Numbered from the stretch's first letter, positions 1-7,591 are shown. The stretch is 9,081 bases of DNA from JBAXTE01 sp038240835 (GCA_038240835.1 JBBRGJ010000135.1:1-9081), one strand, 5' to 3'. The notes: generated by a model from the letters alone, not told the origin. Program-made: numbers and translations.

Positions 1-139
1 GACCCAGTCTATAGCTTTTCCAAAGCTCGAGTGTGAATGCTTCTGACGAAATTTACAGGAAAGCCGTATGCGGGAAAACCGCACGTACGGATTGACGAGG
101 GGGTAGAAAGGCGCATTGTGTCTTTCTGCTCTACTCTAC
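1..139 (+). mobile_element. Group II intron, 3' end (domains V and VI), truncated at the left edge
   Basis: This is the 3' terminal part of a self-splicing group II intron ribozyme. Domain V lies at about 61-93. It has the AGC catalytic triad at 62-64, arms GCCGTATGCGG and CCGCACGTACGG that pair around a GAAAA loop, and the usual two-base AC bulge at 83-84. Domain VI follows at about 99-139: AGAAAG (105-110) pairs with CTTTCT (122-127), extended by GCGC/GTGT wobble pairing around an ATT loop. An unpaired A at 133 sits 7 nt from the AC at 138-139, the expected place for the branch-point adenosine and the 3' splice site. Positions 13-27 form a small AGCTTT/AAAGCT hairpin, perhaps the end of domain IV. 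Domains I-III and any reverse transcriptase/maturase gene would lie left of the window. I see no recognisable maturase C-terminus in 1-60. The structure assignment is strong; the exact splice boundary is inferred. Confidence 0.88.
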
Positions 140-320
140 CATGACAATTTTGAAATAACAATTTAATATCTGTGATCTTTTCCACTCAAATGTTAGTAGA
201 ACCCAAATTAAATATATTTTGGCTTGAATTTTGCATAAAATACCGCCTTTGTTTTTTGATGTTAAAATCATTGGTCTTTAAGTTTGAAAAAAGTATAAAA
301 TAAATATAAATATAATTATT
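140..320. other. Non-coding stretch between intron end and first gene
   Basis: This is the 3' flanking exon of the intron followed by the promoter region. Downstream of the splice site the frames close quickly: one reads MTILK then stop (141-158), another closes after eight codons. If the intron interrupted a gene, only a very short C-terminal remnant is here. No hairpin or RNA gene was recognised. Confidence 0.4.
255..286 (+). promoter_or_regulatory. Bacteroidota-type promoter of the FnIII/T9SS gene
   Basis: TTTG at 255-258 and TAAGTTTG at 279-286 are separated by 20 nt. They match the -33 TTTG and -7 TAnnTTTG elements used by the primary sigma factor of this phylum. Transcription would start near 291-294, giving a very AT-rich leader of about 28 nt before the ATG at 321. 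No Shine-Dalgarno sequence is visible, as is usual in this group. Confidence 0.6.
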
Positions 321-3300
321 ATGAATAAAAATTACCTTCTACTTTTATTTTTGGCATGGTGCAGTTCTTTTACTTACGCTATTTTGCCAACTCCTGCAAT
401 GGTTTCTCCTCTTCACGGATCATCCGGTCAAAATGTAAATGTGATGCTCGATTGGGGAAATGTAACTGGAGCCACCTTGTATGAGTATAGATTAAGTCTG
501 GACCCTTCACTAACTGGCGCAAGTAATATTTCTACAGGAACTAATTCTTATGTAAATACGTCGAATTTGTTCTTCGGAACTTCATATTATTGGGCTGTAA
601 GAGCCAAGAGTGCCACGGATAGCAGCAACTGGTCGGTTATTTATCAGTTTGCTACGCTCGATGATATCGCGATGGTCGGACCTTCTAACGGCGCAATTTT
701 TCAACAAATAAACGTAATGTTGGATTGGGGCAATGTAAGTGGAGCTTCCACCTTTGATCTGGAAATTGACACTAGTGCTGATTTTAACAGTACATTGCGC
801 CAATATCAATCGATCCCTGGTTCTAATTCCTATTACTACACCTCAAATCTGCTTTTTGCTACCAAATATTATTGGCGAGTAAGAGCCATTAATGCCACAG
901 ATACTACTATTTGGAGTTCGGTTTGGAACTTTAATACTCATGACAATATTACGTCAATAGCACCTTCCAACAACACCATAAATCAGAATGTAGATGTACA
1001 ATTGGATTGGAGTTCTGCCACTGGAATTAGTTTTTATGATGTTGAAATTGACACCAATATTAACTTTAACAGTCCATTGCACCAATATCAATCGATTCCA
1101 GGTTCTAATTCCTATTATTACACCTCCAATCTCCGTTTCTCCACCAAATATTATTGGCGAGCAAGAGCACGCCATAGTGCTGATACTACTTCTTGGACTC
1201 CGATTTGGAATTTTACCACTCATGATAATATTTCATTGTTAACTCCCGCCAACGGCGCCATCAATCAAGATGTAAACGTTTTGCTCGATTGGGGAACTGT
1301 TAGTGGAATTACCAATTACGATGTTGAAATTGATACCAATGCCAACTTTAATAGTGGATTGCACCAATATCAATCGGTAATAAGTACTTACTCTTACTTT
1401 AATACCTCTAATTTGCTTTTTGCAACCAAATATTATTGGCGTGCTCGTGCTCGTCATGCTTCGGATACTACCACTTGGAGTACTGTTTGGAATTTTACCA
1501 CTAGCGATAACATCGTAATGGTTTCTCCGTCTAACGGCGCCATAAATCAGGATGTAAACGTTTTGCTCGATTGGGGAACTGTTAGTGGAATTACCAATTA
1601 CGATGTAGAAATTGATACCAATGCCAACTTTAATAGTGGATTGCACCAATATCAATCGGTAATAAGTACTTACTCTTACTTTAATACCTCTAATTTGCTT
1701 TTTGCAACTAAGTATTATTGGCGTGCCCGAGCTCGTCATTCTTCGGATACTACCACTTGGAGTGCCGTTTGGAATTTTACAACCAAAGATGGGAAACCTG
1801 TCCACGTCTCTCCAGCAAATGGGGCAACGGGAGTTTCGTTAAATCCAACCATCGACTGGGCCAATGTAGTTGGGATTTTGGGTTATCATTATCAGTATTC
1901 TGCAGATTCTAACTTTACTACAACGCTTCCTGTTGCTACGGGAACTACTTCGCAAGCCGGTTTGACAAGTTTGAGCTATGGCGAATCTTACTACTGGAGA
2001 GTGCGTTGTTATCATGCAGTTGACACTTCCGATTGGTCAACTCCTTGGAAATTTACTACACTTTACCAATTAACAAGTCCCGTTCAATTAAGTAGTCCCG
2101 CCAACGGAACATCTGCCATCACTACTTCTACGGTTTCATTGCAATGGCAATCGTTGGCAACTGCTGTTTTTTACGAATATTCATATTCCACCAACGCCTC
2201 TTTTGTGGGAGCTGTAAATGGAACTACAACTAGCTTGTCTGCAACATCATCTACTTTGAGTCAAGGAATTACATATTATTGGAAAGTAAGAGCCAATAAC
2301 GGAAGTGGCTATTCTCCTTGGTCAACAGTTTGGTCGTTTACTACTTCTGGAATAGGAACTCCAATCCTAATTAGTCCATCAAATGGTGCTGTTAATCAAC
2401 CCATTGTGAGTCTTGTTTTAGACTGGCAAGATGCTTCTGGTGGAACTTTTTACGATTATCAATATTGTACCGATGTTAATTTTGTATCTCCTGCTCCAGT
2501 TTCTTCCACGTCCACGGCTTCTACGGTAACAATATCCGGACTTGCGAACAATACTACATATTATTGGAGAATCCGAAATAATGATGGAACAACTCAATCT
2601 CCTTGGTCTACGGTTTGGTCATTTACCACCGTTGGAATTGGTGTGCCTGTGTTGATTAGTCCAGCTAACGGTGCTGTTGGACAACCCAATACAAGTTTAG
2701 TCCTTGATTGGCAAGATGCTACTTCTGCTGTTTTTTATGAATATCAATATGCAACGGATGTGAACTTCGCTTCGCCAACATCTGCAAATACAACTGTCTC
2801 TACCGCCACCTTAAATGGATTAGCAATAAATACAACCTATTATTGGAGAGTGAGAACAAATTATGGAGCTATTACTTCTGCTTGGTCAATGGTTTGGTCG
2901 TTTACGACTTCTGGTTTAGAAATTCCTGTTTTGGTAAGTCCATCTAATAGTGCAACCAATCAGTCAATTAGTGGTTTAGTTCTCGATTGGAATAATACTC
3001 TAAATACTACTTATTATGAGTATCAATATAGCACCGATGTTAACTTTGTTGCTCCATTATCTGCAACCAGTACTGTCTCCTCGGCGATAATTAATGGATT
3101 ATCCAACAATACTACCTATTACTGGAGAGTTCGTGGAAACGATGGTAATAATTTTTCATCCTGGTCTTCAGTTTGGAGTTTTTCTACGGTAACCACTATT
3201 GGAATTCAAGAAAATAATAGGATGTTCTCTGTTTTTCCAAATCCAACTCAAGATTATATCTATCTAAAATTTAATAACGGCGATGCGAAACTAGTAACCT

Positions 3301-3449
3301 TGTATAATTCACTTGGTTTATCCGTTTGGCAAGGGGTTTCAAATGATGAGCTGCTGAAAATAGATTTGACCTCATTATCTTCTGGAGTCTATTTTGTAAA
3401 AGTAAAGAGTGATGTGTCTGTGATTACTCAAACCGTCATCAAAAAATAA
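321..3449 (+). CDS. Secreted multi-fibronectin-III protein with T9SS type A sorting domain
   Basis: This is an exported, probably surface-anchored or released repeat protein. Residues 1-20 form a signal peptide (short charged start, hydrophobic core, likely cut after TYA). About ten FnIII-like modules of 91-95 residues follow, starting near residues 21, 115, 209, 303, 397, 491, 584, 678, 773 and 866. Each shows a P-x-N-G turn, an LDW strand, a YYWRVRA strand and a closing W-S-x-V-W-x-F-T-T. Residues 958-1042 are a T9SS type A sorting domain: VFPNPTQDYIYLKF, VTLYNSLG, LSSGVYFVKVKS and the end TQTVIKK. T9SS carries such proteins over the outer membrane and removes this domain on attachment or release. 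Modules 2-5 keep an exact 282-bp period, and modules 4 and 5 are almost identical, indicating recent duplication. No catalytic domain is visible, so adhesion, matrix or display roles are inferred. The gene stands alone between a promoter and a terminator. Confidence 0.93.
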   Translation: MNKNYLLLLFLAWCSSFTYAILPTPAMVSPLHGSSGQNVNVMLDWGNVTGATLYEYRLSLDPSLTGASNISTGTNSYVNTSNLFFGTSYYWAVRAKSATDSSNWSVIYQFATLDDIAMVGPSNGAIFQQINVMLDWGNVSGASTFDLEIDTSADFNSTLRQYQSIPGSNSYYYTSNLLFATKYYWRVRAINATDTTIWSSVWNFNTHDNITSIAPSNNTINQNVDVQLDWSSATGISFYDVEIDTNINFNSPLHQYQSIPGSNSYYYTSNLRFSTKYYWRARARHSADTTSWTPIWNFTTHDNISLLTPANGAINQDVNVLLDWGTVSGITNYDVEIDTNANFNSGLHQYQSVISTYSYFNTSNLLFATKYYWRARARHASDTTTWSTVWNFTTSDNIVMVSPSNGAINQDVNVLLDWGTVSGITNYDVEIDTNANFNSGLHQYQSVISTYSYFNTSNLLFATKYYWRARARHSSDTTTWSAVWNFTTKDGKPVHVSPANGATGVSLNPTIDWANVVGILGYHYQYSADSNFTTTLPVATGTTSQAGLTSLSYGESYYWRVRCYHAVDTSDWSTPWKFTTLYQLTSPVQLSSPANGTSAITTSTVSLQWQSLATAVFYEYSYSTNASFVGAVNGTTTSLSATSSTLSQGITYYWKVRANNGSGYSPWSTVWSFTTSGIGTPILISPSNGAVNQPIVSLVLDWQDASGGTFYDYQYCTDVNFVSPAPVSSTSTASTVTISGLANNTTYYWRIRNNDGTTQSPWSTVWSFTTVGIGVPVLISPANGAVGQPNTSLVLDWQDATSAVFYEYQYATDVNFASPTSANTTVSTATLNGLAINTTYYWRVRTNYGAITSAWSMVWSFTTSGLEIPVLVSPSNSATNQSISGLVLDWNNTLNTTYYEYQYSTDVNFVAPLSATSTVSSAIINGLSNNTTYYWRVRGNDGNNFSSWSSVWSFSTVTTIGIQENNRMFSVFPNPTQDYIYLKFNNGDAKLVTLYNSLGLSVWQGVSNDELLKIDLTSLSSGVYFVKVKSDVSVITQTVIKK
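1224..1787 (+). repeat. Tandem near-identical 282-bp module pair (FnIII modules 4 and 5)
   Basis: Two in-frame direct repeats lie at 1224-1505 and 1506-1787 (94 codons each). From 1269 to about 1425 the only difference from the copy 282 bp downstream that I see is T1325 versus A1607. Differences gather at the module edges, for example Ala/Ser near the RARARH segment and Thr/Ala before VWNFTT. The two preceding modules (660-941 and 942-1223) keep the same 282-bp period but are more diverged. Confidence 0.85.
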
Positions 3450-3465
3450 TATTCATTGATTAAAA

Positions 3466-3518
3466 TAAAGCAAACGCCGAGAACTAGTTTTCGGCGTTTG
3501 CTTTAAATGAATTTTTTT
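3466..3518 (+). terminator. Rho-independent terminator after the FnIII/T9SS gene
   Basis: About 15 bp of perfect stem: an arm ending GCAAACGCCGA (to 3480) pairs with TCGGCGTTTGC (from 3491), extended by AAA/TTT pairs, around a loop of about 10 nt. A run of T follows shortly after, near 3512-3518. It starts 16 nt after the stop codon and separates this gene from the next cluster. Confidence 0.85.
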
Positions 3519-3599
3519 GCCCAATATCAAATTTTGTGATTTTTTATCATCTCTATTTGTAAAAAAAAATGTAGCTTTACAAGGTTAATAAAAACGGAC

Positions 3600-4211
3600 A
3601 TGTTCGACGACTCATACAACACAATAACAAGCAAATCAGAGGGGAAATACACCGAAAAAGGGAGTAAGTTTTTGTCCTTTTGTTTTCCAGTAACCAAGGA
3701 GGCAGAAGTGAAAGAGATTATGGCAGAACTTAAAAAAGAGTATTTTGATGCCCGCCATCATTGTTATGCGTATCGATTGGGTTGGGATAAGTCCGCATTT
3801 CGATTCAACGACGATGGAGAGCCTTCTGGAACTGCCGGTCGACCTATTTACGGTCAGATATTGTCGCACGATTTGACCAATGTTTTAATCGTTGTGATTC
3901 GTTATTTTGGCGGAACAAAATTGGGAGTAAGTGGATTGATTCAAGCATACAAAACAGCAGCCATTGAGGCACTTAATAGTAATACAATCGTCGAAAAGGT
4001 GATAAAAGATATCTACGATGTGGAGTTTAAGTACGAAGCCATGAGCGAATCGATGAGGTGTTTTAAACAGTATGCAGTGGAGATGATAGAGACAAATTAT
4101 GATACAATATGCAATGTTCGTATCAGTGTGGCTAAAACTCAAACTGTGGCCGTGTACGATGCGCTTACCAAGATTGATCAAACAGTAGTTAGTTATGTAA
4201 AAACGGAATAA
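3600..4211 (+). CDS. YigZ / IMPACT family protein (UPF0029)
   Basis: This 203-residue cytoplasmic protein is of the YigZ/IMPACT family. Residues about 10-125 form the conserved N-terminal domain with its hallmark segments: HHCYAYRLG (53-61), DDGEPSGTAGRP (71-82) and RYFGGTKLGVSGLIQAY (101-117). Residues about 135-203 match the position and size of the ferredoxin-like C-terminal domain (DUF1949 type) of bacterial members. Length is normal. The biochemical function in bacteria is not settled; eukaryotic IMPACT relates to translational control through GCN2, and that role should not be carried over. The ATG at 3600 gives the usual family start. A weak -7-like element (TAGCTTTA, about 3572-3579) lies upstream without a clear -33 partner. 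The next gene starts 2 nt after the stop, so this is the first gene of a three-gene unit, although its link to nucleotidases is not functionally obvious. Confidence 0.92.
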   Translation: MFDDSYNTITSKSEGKYTEKGSKFLSFCFPVTKEAEVKEIMAELKKEYFDARHHCYAYRLGWDKSAFRFNDDGEPSGTAGRPIYGQILSHDLTNVLIVVIRYFGGTKLGVSGLIQAYKTAAIEALNSNTIVEKVIKDIYDVEFKYEAMSESMRCFKQYAVEMIETNYDTICNVRISVAKTQTVAVYDALTKIDQTVVSYVKTE

Positions 4212-4213
4212 AT

Positions 4214-4987
4214 ATGATGAGAATTAGATTTTTTTTAAGTGTAATTGCCATTTGCGCAATTCAAACTATTTGTGAGCCACTTTATGCTCAGTATACGCCT
4301 GTAAAATTCACGTATGAATCCATCAGAGTGAATTCAATTTATGCTGGGGGAAGCGATACGGTGATTACCAACATAATAAAACCCTACAAATTGTCTATTC
4401 AAAAAGAGATGAATGTAGTGCTTGCCACCAGTGTATCTCCAATATTTGCCGAAAAACCCGAAGGTTCTTTGAATAACTTGGTTGCAGATGCTGTGTTTGA
4501 AATTGGAAAACTACAGTATAAGAATAGTGCTACTGGACCCATTGATTTCTGTTTGTTGAATTATGGAGGATTGAGAAAAGGGCTGCCCGAAGGAGATATT
4601 ATTGTTGAAAATGTATATGAACTGATGCCATTCGATAATAAATTGTGTGTAATCTCTCTAGAAGGTGAACAGGTGGTGGAACTTTTTGATTTTCTAGCCA
4701 GCAAAAACGAAGGTCATCCCATTGCAAATTGTAAATTGGTTGTAGAAAAAGGAGTTGTCAAAGATGTTTCTGTGGCAGGAGCTCCCATTAATAAAGATAA
4801 AATCTATAAAGTAGTCACCAACGACTATTTATCGACTGGAAATGATGGAATGTATTTTTTCAAAAAAGCAGTAAGAGTTGAAGAAATTGATTTTTTGATT
4901 AGAGATGCGATTGTTGAGTATATTCGAATAATAGGCTCAAAACCTTTGAATATTCAAAAAGATGGCCGTTTTGTTATTAAAAATTAA
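4214..4987 (+). CDS. Exported 5'-nucleotidase C-terminal domain protein (stand-alone)
   Basis: This 257-residue protein consists of a signal peptide and the substrate-binding C-terminal domain of the UshA/5'-nucleotidase family (5_nucleotid_C), with no metallophosphatase domain of its own. The signal peptide is residues 1-25, likely cut at LYA|Q. Family landmarks are EGSLNNLVADA (83-93), NYGGLRKG (116-123), LMPFDNKL (137-144) and TNDYLSTGNDGM (202-213). The last matches the usual TGGDGY loop, with Asn for the second Gly and Met for the aromatic residue. In fused enzymes this domain binds the nucleoside part and closes over the metal site of the N-terminal domain. The partner domain is encoded by the next gene, 4 nt downstream. 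I infer that the two meet in the periplasm or at the outer membrane. A second ATG immediately follows the chosen start; either would keep the signal peptide. Confidence 0.88.
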   Translation: MMRIRFFLSVIAICAIQTICEPLYAQYTPVKFTYESIRVNSIYAGGSDTVITNIIKPYKLSIQKEMNVVLATSVSPIFAEKPEGSLNNLVADAVFEIGKLQYKNSATGPIDFCLLNYGGLRKGLPEGDIIVENVYELMPFDNKLCVISLEGEQVVELFDFLASKNEGHPIANCKLVVEKGVVKDVSVAGAPINKDKIYKVVTNDYLSTGNDGMYFFKKAVRVEEIDFLIRDAIVEYIRIIGSKPLNIQKDGRFVIKN

Positions 4988-4991
4988 TTAA

Positions 4992-5846
4992 ATGAAAAAT
5001 ATTATAAAATTATTTATCGGCGTTGCAATCATTCAGTTGATGTTTGTTGTCGCTGAGGCGCAGAGTGTAAAGAATATAACGATTCTACATACCAACGATA
5101 CGCACAGCAGAATAGAGCAGCTGAGTGCTACCGATAAGAAATATCCCAATAGAGCTGGTTATGCAAACAGATCTGCTGTTATAAGTAAGATAAGAAGCGA
5201 ACAATCCAATGTCTTGTTGGTGGATGCAGGTGATTTTTTGCAAGGAACTCCTTATTTTAATTTTTTCAAAGGTGTGCTAGAAGTGGAGCTGATGAATAAA
5301 TTGGGTTACAAAGCAGTGACGTTAGGAAATCATGAGTTTGATTTAGGAGTAGATAGCTTAGCTAAAATATTAAAGAAAGCAAAGTTCTCAGTAGTCAACT
5401 GCAATTATGATGTAAAGAATACTCCGTTGAGAAAAATTGTAAAACCATGGATTATCGTGAAGATGGCCGGTGTGAAAATTGGGATTACAGGCGTTGGAGT
5501 TAACCCAGAAGGGCTTATTACTCCCGAAAACTTCAAGGGAATTGTGTATCATGAACCAGCGGGTGCTCTTAACAAAGTGGTTAATATGTTAAAAAAGGAC
5601 AAAAAGTGTGATTTCGTAATTTGCCTCTCACATTTAGGTTATCAACAGCCGGACGGAATAATAAGTGATGTTTCAATTGTTAAAAAATGCAATAATATTG
5701 ACCTAATTGTCGGCGGACACACCCATACTTTGCTCGAAAGGCCTGATAGTGTGGTTGATATGAGCGGGAGACAGGTTTATGTCGTACAAAGTGGAAGTAT
5801 GGGAGTAAGCATAGGTCGCATGGATGTAGGCTTTAGCAAGAAATAG
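4992..5846 (+). CDS. Exported metallophosphatase (5'-nucleotidase N-terminal domain, UshA-like)
   Basis: This 284-residue protein is a signal peptide plus a calcineurin-like metallophosphatase domain of the 5'-nucleotidase/UshA family, which hydrolyses phosphoesters such as nucleotides. The signal peptide is residues 1-23 (cut at AEA|Q). The full dimetal site is visible: D36 and H38 in HTNDTH, D78/D81 in DAGD, N113 and H114 in GNHEFD, H214 in LSHLG, and H243 and H245 in GGHTHT. It ends shortly after the phosphatase fold, where fused enzymes continue into the substrate-binding domain; that domain is the preceding gene. The complete metal set suggests an active enzyme, with specificity depending on the partner protein. 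Co-transcription with the two upstream genes is likely (gap of 4 nt). No terminator is seen after it. Confidence 0.92.
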   Translation: MKNIIKLFIGVAIIQLMFVVAEAQSVKNITILHTNDTHSRIEQLSATDKKYPNRAGYANRSAVISKIRSEQSNVLLVDAGDFLQGTPYFNFFKGVLEVELMNKLGYKAVTLGNHEFDLGVDSLAKILKKAKFSVVNCNYDVKNTPLRKIVKPWIIVKMAGVKIGITGVGVNPEGLITPENFKGIVYHEPAGALNKVVNMLKKDKKCDFVICLSHLGYQQPDGIISDVSIVKKCNNIDLIVGGHTHTLLERPDSVVDMSGRQVYVVQSGSMGVSIGRMDVGFSKK

Positions 5847-6047
5847 GAGGCTGTAACTCAATATCTCTATACGCAAAAAAAAGATAAAAGTCAATAGTAA
5901 ATAAATTTTTTTTCTATCTATTTTTTGTTGAAATTTGTTGAAAAATTATAATCAACCTATAATTATAAAATTAACAAAAAAAGAGACTCTTTAAGTAAAG
6001 GGACTTAATTATATATATATCAAGTTAATAAGAGGAAAAGGATAAAA
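5847..6047 (+). promoter_or_regulatory. dnaA leader region with probable promoter
   Basis: This 201-bp AT-rich spacer lies upstream of dnaA. TTTG at 5934-5937 followed after 20 nt by TATAATTA (5958-5965) is a fair match to the phylum's -33/-7 promoter; a second TTTG lies at 5924-5927 within a repeated TTGTTGAAA. The leader holds a short palindrome AAAGAG-A-CTCTTT near 5980-5992 and an AT alternation near 6009-6020. AAAGGA at about 6037-6042 is Shine-Dalgarno-like at 5 nt from the ATG, unusual for this phylum. I found no TTATCCACA-type DnaA boxes, so there is no sign that this spacer is the origin. Confidence 0.45.
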
Positions 6048-7493
6048 ATGGAAAGCACAATGATGGCAAGCTGTATTGAAATATGGAAAAATTGTCTAAC
6101 AATAATTAAGGACAATATTAATTCTAGAAGCTATCAAACTTGGTTTGAACCAATCATTCCGATTAAATTAGAAAATAATATATTGACGATTCAAGTTCCT
6201 AGTCAATTTTTTTACGAATATATCGAAGAACATTACATTAGTTTACTAAAAAAGACGATCCGCAAAGAGCTTGGATCAAATGGCCGACTCGAATACAGCA
6301 TAGTGATGGATAACTCTCACAACAATGGACCGATAACCGTAAAGATGCCTACATCCAATAAAAACGCGATTAAAAATCCATCTGTAGCCATGCCAATAGA
6401 CATCAACAAAAATTCATCAAAAGAAATTCCTAACCCATTTATCATCCCTGGGCTTAAGAAAATTAATATTCAATCTCAATTAGTCGATACTTTAAATTTC
6501 GATAATTATGTAGAGGGTGAATGTAATAGATTAGCTCGTTCGGCTGGTTATGCCGTTGCGGAAAATCCTGGGGGAACTTCTTTTAATCCGCTCTTTATAT
6601 ACTCAAAAGTTGGATTAGGAAAAACTCACTTATCACATGCTATTGGGGTTCAGATTAAAGAGAAATTTCCAGAAAAAATTGTTCTTTACGTTCAGGCAGA
6701 ACAGTTCTATCAACAATACATTGAATCGATAAGAAACAACAATCACAATGATTTTATTCACTTCTATCAAATGATTGATGTGTTGATTATTGATGATATT
6801 CACGATATTTCTGGAAAAGAGAAAACTCAAGATGCTTTCTTCCATATATTTAACCATCTTCATCAAAAAGGGAAACAGTTAATTATCACTTCAGATAAAT
6901 CACCTGTAGAGATGGTTGGGTTTGAACAACGATTACTTTCTCGCTTTAAATGGGGTCTTGCGGCAGATTTGCAAGAACCAAACTTGGAAACTCGTATTGC
7001 AATTCTTCAAAATCGCTTGTACAACGACGGAATTGAAATGCCACACGATGTGGTAGAATACATCGCATACAGCGTTTCTACCAACATTAGAGAATTGTAT
7101 GGCGCATTGACCTCTATTTTAGCGCAATCATCGCTCAATAAGAAGGCAATCACCACAGAGTTGGCCAAACAGATGATTGATAAATATGTGAAAAGCACAG
7201 CTCGTGAAATTTCTATCGATTTTATTCAAAAAATTGTATGTGATTTCTTCACAATTCCTATCGATATGATGAACTCTAAAACTAGAAAAAGAGAGATTGT
7301 TCAAGCAAGACAGTTGGCGATGTATTTTTCCAAAAGACTTACCAACAGCTCCCTGTCAACCATTGGAATGCACTGTGGGAAAAAAGACCATGCGACTGTA
7401 TTGCATGCTTGCCGCGCAATTTCAAATCTTATCGAAACAGATAAGTCTTTTAAAATTCAAGTGGAAGAGCTCGAGAAAAAGATTAAAATCTAA
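6048..7493 (+). CDS. dnaA: Chromosomal replication initiator protein DnaA
   Basis: DnaA is the AAA+ ATPase that binds origin DnaA boxes and melts the duplex to start chromosome replication. At 481 residues it is of normal length. Domain I (about 8-90) begins with IWKNCL and holds the YQTWFEPI motif. A variable linker (about 91-145) follows. Domain III (about 148-380) has Walker A SKVGLGKT (186-193), Walker B VLIIDD (245-250), GKEKTQDAFFHIFNHLHQ (256-273), TSDK (281-284), the arginine-finger segment RLLSRF (295-300) and sensor II NIREL with R348. Domain IV (about 385-481) carries the DNA-binding signature IGMHCGKKDHATVLHAC (439-455). Oddities: Ser-Lys replaces Gly-Gly at the start of the P-loop, Tyr replaces Glu in NIRELEGAL, and Lys replaces Arg in the usual GGRDH or GNRDH. 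The ATG at 6048 is supported by a nearby AAAGGA; ATGs at 6060 and 6063 are alternatives. A terminator follows directly. Confidence 0.97.
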   Translation: MESTMMASCIEIWKNCLTIIKDNINSRSYQTWFEPIIPIKLENNILTIQVPSQFFYEYIEEHYISLLKKTIRKELGSNGRLEYSIVMDNSHNNGPITVKMPTSNKNAIKNPSVAMPIDINKNSSKEIPNPFIIPGLKKINIQSQLVDTLNFDNYVEGECNRLARSAGYAVAENPGGTSFNPLFIYSKVGLGKTHLSHAIGVQIKEKFPEKIVLYVQAEQFYQQYIESIRNNNHNDFIHFYQMIDVLIIDDIHDISGKEKTQDAFFHIFNHLHQKGKQLIITSDKSPVEMVGFEQRLLSRFKWGLAADLQEPNLETRIAILQNRLYNDGIEMPHDVVEYIAYSVSTNIRELYGALTSILAQSSLNKKAITTELAKQMIDKYVKSTAREISIDFIQKIVCDFFTIPIDMMNSKTRKREIVQARQLAMYFSKRLTNSSLSTIGMHCGKKDHATVLHACRAISNLIETDKSFKIQVEELEKKIKI

Positions 7494-7503
7494 CAAAATA
7501 TTG

Positions 7504-7529
7504 AAAAGGCTGATTTATCAGCCTTTTTT
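7504..7529 (+). terminator. Rho-independent terminator after dnaA
   Basis: AAAAGGCTGA (7504-7513) pairs with TCAGCCTTTT (7518-7527) around a TTTA loop and runs into T residues to 7529. It begins about 10 nt after the dnaA stop codon, so dnaA ends its transcript here and the antiporter is transcribed separately. Confidence 0.88.
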
Positions 7530-7591
7530 AATGCCCCATAACTATTTTGTGACGCTTACAAAAGTTGATCGCATAATTCAATTGTTTTATG

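Noticed and set aside
1239..1805. Long open frame on the minus strand inside the FnIII gene (188 codons)
   Set aside because: It is the antisense shadow of tandem modules; its sequence simply mirrors the repeat and has no recognisable protein features.
4992..5846. Metallophosphatase as a truncated pseudogene of a fused 5'-nucleotidase
   Set aside because: All metal-binding residues are present, the missing domain has its own signal peptide and lies upstream, and the reading frames are intact, so a two-gene system explains it better than decay.
5847..6047. Replication origin next to dnaA
   Set aside because: The spacer is AT-rich, but I see no cluster of TTATCCACA-like DnaA boxes on either strand, and gene order by itself is not enough in this phylum.
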